DNA of 20,647 bases from Treponema sp. (GTDB taxonomy: Bacteria > Spirochaetota > Spirochaetia > Treponematales > Treponemataceae): the NCBI GenBank assembly GCA_017963165.1, contig JAGCTZ010000118.1, positions 1 through 20,647 of the forward strand, given 5' to 3'. Of the stretch, positions 7,711 to 13,614 are shown one piece after another. The translations under genes were made by a program, and so were the position numbers. Numbering within the stretch: the stretch's first letter is position 1; each line of letters opens with the position of its first letter. The notes under the pieces were generated by a model. That model was given only the letters and a program-made list of their open reading frames with translations, searched no databases and was not told where the DNA came from.

Positions 7711-7767
7711 CGGCGATGGGGCCGGGCATTTGTGCACAATGTCTGGTTCCGTCGCCGTTATTTTTTT
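7711..7767 (+). terminator. amt leader module 2: hexaloop hairpin overlapping terminator T2
   Basis: The hairpin CGGC-GATGGG-GCCG (loop 7715-7720; G at position 1, G at 4) competes with a 19-bp stem. In that stem GGCGATGGGGCCGGGCATT (7712-7730) pairs along its whole length, including G-U pairs, with 7738-7756 around a 7-base loop. GTTATTTTTTT follows and runs directly into the GGAGG ribosome binding site at 7768. Confidence 0.75.
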
Positions 7768-7779
7768 GGAGGTGCTCGT

Positions 7780-9450
7780 ATGAGTGAAGTTTGGAGTGTT
7801 TGGTTTTTGATTGGCGCTGCACTGGTATTCTTTATGCAGTGCGGATTTGCAATGGTTGAAACAGGATTTACAAGGGCAAAAAATGCAGGAAATATTATCA
7901 TGAAAAACTTGATGGATTTCTGTATTGGTACCCCAATGTTTATGTTGCTTGGTTTTGGCTTGATGATGAGTGAAAACTATTTCTTTGGTTTTATCGGTAA
8001 GCCTAACATGCAGTTGTTTACTAACTTTGCAGAGCTTGACTGGTCTAGCTTTGTATTCAACTTAGTATTCTGTGCTACAGCTGCAACAATCGTTTCAGGT
8101 TCAATGGCAGAGCGTACAAAGTTCAGCGCATACTGTATTTATTCAGCTGTAATTTCTGCAGTTGTATATCCAATCGAAGCAGGTTGGGTATGGAACCCAC
8201 AGGGCTGGCTCGTTCAGCTTGGATTTGTTGACTTTGCCGGTGGTGCTGCAATTCACTCTGTAGGAGGAACCGCAGCATTGATTGGTGCAATTTTCCTTGG
8301 TCCACGTATTGGAAAGTATGACCGTGATGAAAACGGAAAGGTAACAAAGGTACATGCTATCCCAGGTCACTCTTTGACACTTGGTGCACTTGGTACATTC
8401 ATCCTCTGGTTCGGATGGTACGGCTTCAACGGTGCTGCCTGTACACAGCTGCTTGGCGTAGGTGGCCTTGCTGCAGTATTCACAACAACAACAATTGCTC
8501 CTGCAGTTGCTGCTGTAACAACAATGATCTTTACATGGCTTAAGAACGGTAAGCCGGATGTTTCCATGACTTTGAACGCTTCTTTGGCAGGTCTTGTTGC
8601 AATCACACCAACTTGTGCTACAGTTGATGCTCTTGGTGCATCAGTAATCGGTATTGTTGCAGGTATCATAGTTGTAGTTGTTGTAGAGTTCCTTGATTTG
8701 AAGCTCCACATTGATGACCCGGTTGGTGCTGTTGCAGTTCACCTTGCAAACGGTATCTGGGGTACTTTGTCAGACGGTTTGTTCAACGTAGACAACGGTT
8801 TGTTCTACGGTGGCGGTGTTCATCACCTTGGTGTTCAGTGTCTTGGTGAGTTTACAATTGTTGCCTGGACAACAGCCTGTATGATTCTTACATTCACTTT
8901 GATTAAGAAGCTTCATGGTTTGCGTGCAAGCCGCGAAGAAGAAATTGTCGGACTTGATAAGCTCGAACACGGAATTGATTCAAGCTACGCAGGCTTTATT
9001 ATGGCTCCACAGGTTCTTGGCGGAGAAAGTCCAGCTGCCGAAGGTTCTGTTCCAGTTGAAAAGGCAGTTCCTGTTGCAAAAGCTACAGCCCGTCCGGATG
9101 CAAAGTTCCACATGGTATCTATCGTTACACGCCAGAGCAAGTTCGACGAACTCAAGGCTGCCATGAACGACATCAACGTAACAGGTATGACAGTAACAAA
9201 CGTTCTTGGTTGCGGAGTTCAGCATGGAAACACTCAGAAGTATCGTGGTGTTGAAATGGATATGACATTGCTGCCAAAGATTAAGGTAGATATCGTTGTC
9301 AGCGAAGTTCCCGTAGACCTTGTTGTTACAGCCGCTAAGGAAGTTCTTTACACAGGTCACATCGGCGATGGAAAGATTTTCGTATACGATGTTCAGAATG
9401 TTGTAAAGGTTCGTACCGGAGAAGAAGGCTATGAGGCTCTTCAGGATTAG
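7780..9450 (+). CDS. amtB: Ammonium transporter AmtB fused to a C-terminal PII signalling domain
   Basis: Inner-membrane ammonium channel with its own PII regulator attached. Residues 1 to about 410 are the Amt fold: MSEVWSVWFLIGAALVFFMQ opens TM1, and the twin histidines lie in FAGGAAIHSVGG and VAVHLANGIWG. A linker (about 415-440, rich in A/P/E/K) leads to a 112-residue GlnB/GlnK domain from M445. That domain contains VTGMTVTNVLGCG, the T-loop QKYRGVEMDM, the B-loop TGHIGDGKIFV and the C-loop VRTGEEG, and looks complete. The T-loop tyrosine uridylylated in enterobacteria (Tyr51) is Met here (M493), so that modification cannot occur. The ATG at 7780 follows GGAGG; an upstream in-frame ATG at 7669 lies inside the leader hairpins and is rejected. 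There is no RepA insertion. Confidence 0.95.
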   Translation: MSEVWSVWFLIGAALVFFMQCGFAMVETGFTRAKNAGNIIMKNLMDFCIGTPMFMLLGFGLMMSENYFFGFIGKPNMQLFTNFAELDWSSFVFNLVFCATAATIVSGSMAERTKFSAYCIYSAVISAVVYPIEAGWVWNPQGWLVQLGFVDFAGGAAIHSVGGTAALIGAIFLGPRIGKYDRDENGKVTKVHAIPGHSLTLGALGTFILWFGWYGFNGAACTQLLGVGGLAAVFTTTTIAPAVAAVTTMIFTWLKNGKPDVSMTLNASLAGLVAITPTCATVDALGASVIGIVAGIIVVVVVEFLDLKLHIDDPVGAVAVHLANGIWGTLSDGLFNVDNGLFYGGGVHHLGVQCLGEFTIVAWTTACMILTFTLIKKLHGLRASREEEIVGLDKLEHGIDSSYAGFIMAPQVLGGESPAAEGSVPVEKAVPVAKATARPDAKFHMVSIVTRQSKFDELKAAMNDINVTGMTVTNVLGCGVQHGNTQKYRGVEMDMTLLPKIKVDIVVSEVPVDLVVTAAKEVLYTGHIGDGKIFVYDVQNVVKVRTGEEGYEALQD

Positions 9451-9491
9451 TTGAGTAAAAAAGAAAGGTCGGGGTCTTGCGATAAAGCGGG

Positions 9492-9516
9492 GCCCCTTTT
9501 ACTAAGAAGGGGCTTT
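9492..9516 (+). terminator. Weak terminator-like hairpin after amtB
   Basis: GCCCCTT (9492-9498) pairs with AAGGGGC (9507-9513), followed by TTT only. A competing pairing GGGGCTT/AAGCCCC lies just downstream. The region 9470-9560 holds three loose repeats around GATAAAG followed by G/C runs, merging into RepA. Confidence 0.4.
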
Positions 9517-9546
9517 GTGATAAAGTGAAGCCCCCACAATAAAGCT

Positions 9547-9574
9547 GGGGTCCCTGAGCCTGTCGAAGGGCCCC
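9547..9574 (-). repeat. RepA dispersed repeat downstream of amtB
   Basis: GGGGTCCCTGAGCCTGTCGA continues to GGGCCCC, a RepA copy in reverse orientation with complementary GGGG/CCCC ends. The 9451-9638 gap contains only this repeat, the weak hairpins and the next promoter. Confidence 0.8.
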
Positions 9575-9626
9575 TCCCTTCAAAACTCATAACAAAAAAT
9601 TAATAGTCTTATTAAAAAATCAATGT

Positions 9627-9632
9627 TATATT
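9627..9632 (+). promoter_or_regulatory. -10 box of the aldo/keto reductase gene, leaderless spacing
   Basis: TATATT is followed by six bases and then the ATG at 9639. The -35 position (TAGTCT) is poor. No Shine-Dalgarno motif lies upstream of the ATG. Confidence 0.5.
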
Positions 9633-9638
9633 TATTAT

Positions 9639-10820
9639 ATGCAATATAGAAACGATAAACACGGTGAACCAATTTCTCTTTTGGGTTTTGGATGTATGCG
9701 CTTTACAACTAACATGGGCGCAATTGACATTGATAAAGCAGAAAAAGAAATCCTTGAAGCGTACAATTCTGGTGTAAATTATTTTGACACTGCTTATATG
9801 TATTCCGGCAGCGAAGCCGCTCTTGGAACAATTTTCAAACGGAATAATCTTCGCGAAAAAGTAAAAATTGCAACAAAGCTTCCGCAATATCTTGTAAAAA
9901 GTCCCGGGGCAATTGACCGCTTTTTTAATGAAGAGCTTTCACGCCTGCAGACTGATTATGTAGATTATTATTTCATGCACTTTTTGACAGATATAGCAGC
10001 ATGGGAAAATCTTAAAAAGAACGGCATCATTGAATGGATTGACCAGAAAAAGAAATCTGGTGCCATCCGCAATATTGGTTTTTCATTTCATGGCGATACA
10101 GAAATGTTTTTGAAAATCCTGAATGATTACGACTGGGATATTTGTCTTGTTCAATATAATTATCTTGATGAATTTGCACAGGCAGGAAGACGTGGAGTAG
10201 AAGAAGCACATAAAAAAGGAATTCCTGTTTTAATTATGGAACCTCTGCGTGGCGGTAAGCTTGTAGATTTGCTGCCTGAAAATGCAAAGAAAATGATAAG
10301 GGAAAATCCTCGCGGCTGGTCTGCAGCAGAATGGTCGTTCAGATGGCTGTTTAATCAGGAAGCCGTAACTTGCGTTTTAAGCGGAATGAATTCAGTGCAG
10401 ATGATTCAGGAAAATTGTCGTGTTGCAAGTGAGGCAAAGGCCGGAGACTTTACAAAAGAAGATTTTGAATTTATTGAAAAAATCAAAAATGAAATTAACT
10501 CTAAGCTCAAAGTAAATTGTACCGCCTGCCGTTACTGCATGCCTTGTCCAAAAAATGTTGATATTCCTGCAATTTTCCGCTGTTATAATGAAATGTATTC
10601 AGAAGGAAAAATGTCTGGTCGTTTTGAATTTGCCCAGACTGTAGGATTACGAAAGCAAAATGCAACTGCAAGTCAGTGTATTAATTGCGGAAAATGCGAA
10701 ACTCATTGTCCACAAAAGATTCCTATTCGTGAAGAACTAAAAAAGGCAGATAAAGCTTTGCGGCCATGGCCTTTTAAAATTGGAATTGCTGTTGCAAAGG
10801 CGTTTATTCTTAAAAAGTAA
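9639..10820 (+). CDS. Aldo/keto reductase with C-terminal ferredoxin domain
   Basis: Cytoplasmic oxidoreductase of the AKR superfamily with a dicluster 4Fe-4S tail; substrate unknown. Residues 1-280 form the TIM barrel with LGFGCMRF and FDTAYMYSGSE. The catalytic tetrad is D50, Y55, K80 and H114. The C-terminus has two Cys clusters, C294-x2-C-x2-C-x2-C (CTACRYCMPC) and C347-x2-C-x2-C-x3-C (CINCGKCETHC), as in ferredoxin-type aldo/keto reductases common in anaerobes. The length of 393 is normal for this subfamily. The start is set by the ATG at 9639, which is six bases after a -10 box and has no ribosome binding site. It ends 11 bases inside the convergent A24 peptidase gene. Confidence 0.92.
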   Translation: MQYRNDKHGEPISLLGFGCMRFTTNMGAIDIDKAEKEILEAYNSGVNYFDTAYMYSGSEAALGTIFKRNNLREKVKIATKLPQYLVKSPGAIDRFFNEELSRLQTDYVDYYFMHFLTDIAAWENLKKNGIIEWIDQKKKSGAIRNIGFSFHGDTEMFLKILNDYDWDICLVQYNYLDEFAQAGRRGVEEAHKKGIPVLIMEPLRGGKLVDLLPENAKKMIRENPRGWSAAEWSFRWLFNQEAVTCVLSGMNSVQMIQENCRVASEAKAGDFTKEDFEFIEKIKNEINSKLKVNCTACRYCMPCPKNVDIPAIFRCYNEMYSEGKMSGRFEFAQTVGLRKQNATASQCINCGKCETHCPQKIPIREELKKADKALRPWPFKIGIAVAKAFILKK

Positions 10821-11250
10821 TGCCTCTGAAAAATTGAATAAGATATGTCCCAATAAGTCCTGCCGACATGTATGGAATAAAAGGAAACTTCTGGTGTCCG
10901 ATTTTTTTGTTTTCAATACATAGTGCCAGAACTGTTTCAACTGCAAGGCACACCCATAAATATTTTGGAAAGAGAAAAAGTCCTTGAAAAAATCCAAACC
11001 ACACATCTCCTGGGCCAAGCCGGTTTTTTGTAATTTTGCGGATAGCAAAATATATTGTTCCCAAAATCATGCTGGAGATAATGAAAATCCACATTTGTTC
11101 CCTTGCAAAAATAATGTGGCAGATGAGCGCGCAGAAAATCGAAGCCCATTGAATGTATAGCCCAACTTCCAGTCGTTTGATATCCTGCACCGAAAGGATT
11201 ATAGAAAAGACAAGAATTATTGCAAATGAAACAATATGGTAGAAAGTCAT
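10810..11250 (-). CDS. Short A24 prepilin peptidase-like membrane protease
   Basis: A 146-residue integral membrane protein beginning MTFYHIVSFAIILVFSIILS. The two aspartates of A24 aspartyl proteases are present: D23 in SVQDIKRLEV and D82 in NRLGPGDVWFG (the GxGD motif). Four to six membrane segments are likely. The methylase half of full PilD is missing, as in TadV/CpaA-type peptidases, so it would cleave leaders of type IV pilin-like or Flp-type proteins. No pilin genes are nearby. The reading frame is open for another 63 codons upstream, but that stretch is translated tandem DNA repeat (SLSLNLCP repeats) and lies upstream of the promoter, so the ATG at 11250 is chosen. This start is six bases after TATAAT and predicts a leaderless mRNA. 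Confidence 0.8.
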   Translation of the reverse strand: MTFYHIVSFAIILVFSIILSVQDIKRLEVGLYIQWASIFCALICHIIFAREQMWIFIISSMILGTIYFAIRKITKNRLGPGDVWFGFFQGLFLFPKYLWVCLAVETVLALCIENKKIGHQKFPFIPYMSAGLIGTYLIQFFRGITF

Positions 11251-11256
11251 AGGATA

Positions 11257-11285
11257 ATTATAAAAAACAAGTATTGGTCGGTCAA
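11257..11285 (-). promoter_or_regulatory. Promoter of the A24 peptidase gene, leaderless spacing
   Basis: On the reverse strand, TTGACC (11285-11280), a 17-bp spacer and a perfect TATAAT (11262-11257). The ATG starts six bases after the -10. Confidence 0.75.
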
Positions 11286-11288
11286 TGC

Positions 11289-11428
11289 AGCCCTTCGACA
11301 AGCTCAGGGACCACAAGTACAAGCTCAGGGACCATAAATCCAAACTCAATGGGCATAAATTCAAACTTAGTGGGCATAAATTCAAACTCAGTGGGCATAA
11401 ATTCAAACTTAGGGACTGTAAATTGTAT
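11289..11428 (+). repeat. RepA copy with a six-unit 21-bp tandem array
   Basis: RepA (CCCTTCGACAAGCTCAGGGA from 11291) is followed by six 21-bp units starting at 11303, 11324, 11345, 11366, 11387 and 11408. Each unit begins CTCAG, CTTAG or CTCAA and most end ATAAATTCAAA. The later units are the most alike. The array has no spacers and fills the gap between the A24 promoter and the asnB promoter. Confidence 0.85.
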
Positions 11429-11432
11429 GTAA

Positions 11433-11461
11433 TTGACAAAAAAACACCAAAGGAGTATAAC
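11433..11461 (+). promoter_or_regulatory. asnB promoter
   Basis: TTGACA, 17-bp spacer, TATAAC, the same -35/-10 and spacing as glnN and amt. The -35 directly abuts the end of the 21-bp array. The start should fall near 11468, at the foot of the first hexaloop hairpin. Confidence 0.75.
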
Positions 11462-11468
11462 TAAATCA

Positions 11469-11536
11469 ACGACAAAGAGGTCGTAGATATAGGTTCGTTT
11501 AAATCGAATCGCTATCTACGACCTCTTTTATTTTTT
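11469..11536 (+). terminator. asnB leader module 1: hexaloop hairpin overlapping terminator T1
   Basis: The perfect 5-bp hairpin ACGAC-AAAGAG-GTCGT has loop 11474-11479 (A1 and G4). The terminator stem is 16 perfect base pairs: AAAGAGGTCGTAGATA (11474-11489) with TATCTACGACCTCTTT (11513-11528), followed by TATTTTTT. The hexaloop plus 3' arm is the terminator 5' arm. Confidence 0.85.
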
Positions 11537-11580
11537 AAATTTAATCTGAAAATTGACCTGTGGGACGCAGGCAAAAGAAA

Positions 11581-11658
11581 TTAAGGGGGGACCGGCAGTG
11601 GGGCAGCCGCGTTTACGTCGGCTGGCGCACGGATGACGGGGGATACCTTGATTTTTTT
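11581..11658 (+). terminator. asnB leader module 2 (less regular): hexaloop and putative T2
   Basis: CGGC-AGTGGG-GCAG (loop 11597-11602, A1 and G4) pairs with one G-A mismatch. A branched structure could close by TTAAGG (11581-11586) with CCTTGA (11646-11651), containing an AGCCG/CGGCT stem, followed by TTTTTTT at 11652-11658. The remainder to 11724 is GC-rich then AT-rich, with an ATTTTCC/GGAAAAT inverted repeat near 11684-11700. This is the least clear module of the set. Confidence 0.4.
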
Positions 11659-11724
11659 GCCGTCGCTGGGGCCCGCAGGCCAATTTTCCAATGGAAAATA
11701 TTTTAGATAAAAAAGGAGTTTAGT

Positions 11725-13572
11725 ATGTGCGGCTTTGTAGGTTGTTTCGATTTAAATAGTGGCAGCGCGCCAATTGCAGAAGGCTTGAAGGAAGAGCTTC
11801 GTGCGCAGGTTTTGGAAATGAGCAAGCGCATTCGTCATCGTGGTCCGGATTGGAGCGGCGTTTACACCGGCAATAATGCAATCTTGAGTCATGAACGTCT
11901 TTCTATTGTTGACCCTTTGAGCGGTAAGCAGCCACTCGTCAGCGATGATGAAAAAATCATTCTTGCAGCAAACGGCGAAATTTACAATCACAAAGAAATC
12001 CGTGCCAAGTTCGAAGGCTCTTATAAGTTTCGCACTGGTAGCGACTGTGAAGTTATTATTCCTCTTTATAAAAAATATCGCGAGTCTGGTGATTTTACAA
12101 AAATGATTGAAGAACTGTCTGGCATTTTTGCATTTGCTCTTTACGACAGCGAAAACGACGTTTATCTTATTGCCCGCGATGAAATTGGTGTAATCCCATT
12201 GTATCAGGGCTGGGATAAAGCTGGCCGTTATTATGTTGCAAGCGAACTCAAGGCTCTTGAAGGTGACTGTCAGACAATTGAAGAGTTCCCTAATGGAAGT
12301 TATCTTTATTCGGGTGCCGGAACTTCAGGTCGCTCTTCGACCCCTTCGACAGGCTCAGGGACCGCGGGCGATGGTAAACCTGTCCGCTGGTACAAACGTG
12401 ATTGGAAAACATATGATGCTGTAAAATCTGCACCAAAGGCTACTGACGATAAAGGAGAAGTAATCAATCCTGCCGTTATTGAAAAAGTTCGCAACGGACT
12501 TGAAACAGCTGTAAAGGCTCAGCTTATGTCGGACGTTCCATACGGCGTTCTCTTGAGCGGCGGTCTTGACTCTTCAATCATTGCTGCCGTTACACAAAAG
12601 TACTCTAAAAAGCGCGTTGAAACAGACAGTAAAGAAGCAGCCTGGTGGCCACAGCTCCACAGCTTTGCAGTTGGACTCGAAGGTTCTCCGGATCTTATTG
12701 CTGCAAAAAAAGCCGCAGATTATATTGGTACAGTTCACCACGAAGTTCACTTTACAATTCAGGAAGCTTTGGATGCACTGCCAGATGTAATTTATCATAT
12801 TGAAACTTATGATATCACAACTGTACGTGCCTCAACTCCAATGTACCTGCTTGCCCGCGTAATAAAATCAATGGGAATCAAAATGGTTCTTTCGGGCGAA
12901 GGAAGTGATGAGCTTTTTGGCGGATACCTTTACTTCCACAAGGCACCAAACGCTCAGGAATTCCACGAAGAGCTTGTTCGCAAAATGAGTAAGCTTCATC
13001 TTTATGACTGCCTCCGTGCAAACAAATCGCTCATGGCCTGGGGCGTAGAAGGACGAGTTCCTTTCCTTGATAAAGATTTTATTGATATTGCAATGGGATT
13101 AAACCCGACAGATAAAATGAACATCAAACTTGAGGGCCCTTCGACCCCTTCGACAGGCTCAGGGACCGCAGGGACCCCACGTCAGCGTATGGAAAAATGG
13201 ATTTTGCGCAAGGCTTTTGAAGATCTGCTCCCAGAAAGCATCTGCTGGCGTCAGAAGGAACAGTTCAGTGACGGTGTAGGCTACAGCTGGATTGACACCC
13301 TTAAAAAGATGACAGAAGAAAAGGTTAGCGATGCAGAATTTGCCCGCCGCGAAAACCGCTTCCCGGTAAATCCTCCAAAAACAAAAGAGGAATATTACTA
13401 CCGCGAAATCTACAGCCGTCTTTTCCCAAGTGATAGTGCTGCCCGCTGCGTACCTCACGAAGCCGGTGTTGCCTGTTCAACAGCCAAGGCTCTTGAATGG
13501 GATGCCGCCTGGAAAAACATGGATGAGCCTTCTGGCCGCGCAATCGCCGGAGTGCATGATAAAGCATATTGA
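11725..13572 (+). CDS. asnB: Asparagine synthetase B, glutamine-hydrolysing, with two RepA-encoded insertions
   Basis: Transfers the amide of glutamine to aspartate, with ATP cleaved to AMP, in the cytoplasm. MCGFVGCF places the nucleophile C2 right after the initiator Met, and RHRGPDWSG and ANGEIYNHKEIR are glutaminase motifs. The synthetase domain has the PP-loop S278-G-G-L-D-S-S284, AWWPQLHSFAVGL, GEGSDELFGGYLYFHKAPNA and WRQKEQFSDGVGYSWIDTL. At 615 residues it is about 60 longer than the 554-residue E. coli enzyme, and two RepA-encoded stretches explain much of this: STPSTGSGTAG near residues 203-217 (interdomain linker) and again near 470-486 (surface stretch before RMEKW). All catalytic motifs are intact, so it is probably active. 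AGGAG lies 7 bases upstream of the ATG. The leader of about 257 bases carries hexaloop-terminator modules. Confidence 0.95.
   Translation: MCGFVGCFDLNSGSAPIAEGLKEELRAQVLEMSKRIRHRGPDWSGVYTGNNAILSHERLSIVDPLSGKQPLVSDDEKIILAANGEIYNHKEIRAKFEGSYKFRTGSDCEVIIPLYKKYRESGDFTKMIEELSGIFAFALYDSENDVYLIARDEIGVIPLYQGWDKAGRYYVASELKALEGDCQTIEEFPNGSYLYSGAGTSGRSSTPSTGSGTAGDGKPVRWYKRDWKTYDAVKSAPKATDDKGEVINPAVIEKVRNGLETAVKAQLMSDVPYGVLLSGGLDSSIIAAVTQKYSKKRVETDSKEAAWWPQLHSFAVGLEGSPDLIAAKKAADYIGTVHHEVHFTIQEALDALPDVIYHIETYDITTVRASTPMYLLARVIKSMGIKMVLSGEGSDELFGGYLYFHKAPNAQEFHEELVRKMSKLHLYDCLRANKSLMAWGVEGRVPFLDKDFIDIAMGLNPTDKMNIKLEGPSTPSTGSGTAGTPRQRMEKWILRKAFEDLLPESICWRQKEQFSDGVGYSWIDTLKKMTEEKVSDAEFARRENRFPVNPPKTKEEYYYREIYSRLFPSDSAARCVPHEAGVACSTAKALEWDAAWKNMDEPSGRAIAGVHDKAY
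12333..12370 (+). repeat. RepA copy inside asnB (interdomain linker)
   Basis: Forward-orientation RepA read as STPSTGSGTAG in frame. It falls between YLYSGAG and VRWYKRDW, where other AsnB proteins have a short connecting loop. Confidence 0.85.
13135..13176 (+). repeat. RepA copy inside asnB (synthetase domain)
   Basis: A full 42-bp RepA read in frame as GPSTPSTGSGTAGT, placed between DKMNIKLE and RQRMEKWILR. The reference-type enzyme has only a few residues here. Confidence 0.88.
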
Positions 13573-13579
13573 TAATTGC

Positions 13580-13608
13580 ACGACAAGGCATACTAACTAT
13601 GTTATAAT
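13580..13608 (+). promoter_or_regulatory. Promoter of the DUF4153-like gene, leaderless spacing
   Basis: ACGACA (13580-13585), 17-bp spacer, perfect TATAAT (13603-13608) with an upstream TG giving an extended -10. The ATG at 13615 starts six bases later. The 13573-13614 gap shows no terminator after asnB. Confidence 0.65.
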
Positions 13609-13614
13609 GTTTTT

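Noticed and set aside
7669..7779. Upstream ATG for amtB adding 37 residues
   Set aside because: The extra region is leader RNA structure (middle hairpin and T2), and the residues do not resemble Amt N-termini. The ATG at 7780 has GGAGG.
11303..11428. Possible CRISPR array
   Set aside because: Units are contiguous 21-mers with no unique spacers and grade into RepA.
11251..11439. 63-residue N-terminal extension of the A24 peptidase
   Set aside because: It is the reverse-strand reading of the 21-bp DNA array and lies upstream of the TTGACC/TATAAT promoter, so it is probably not transcribed with the gene.
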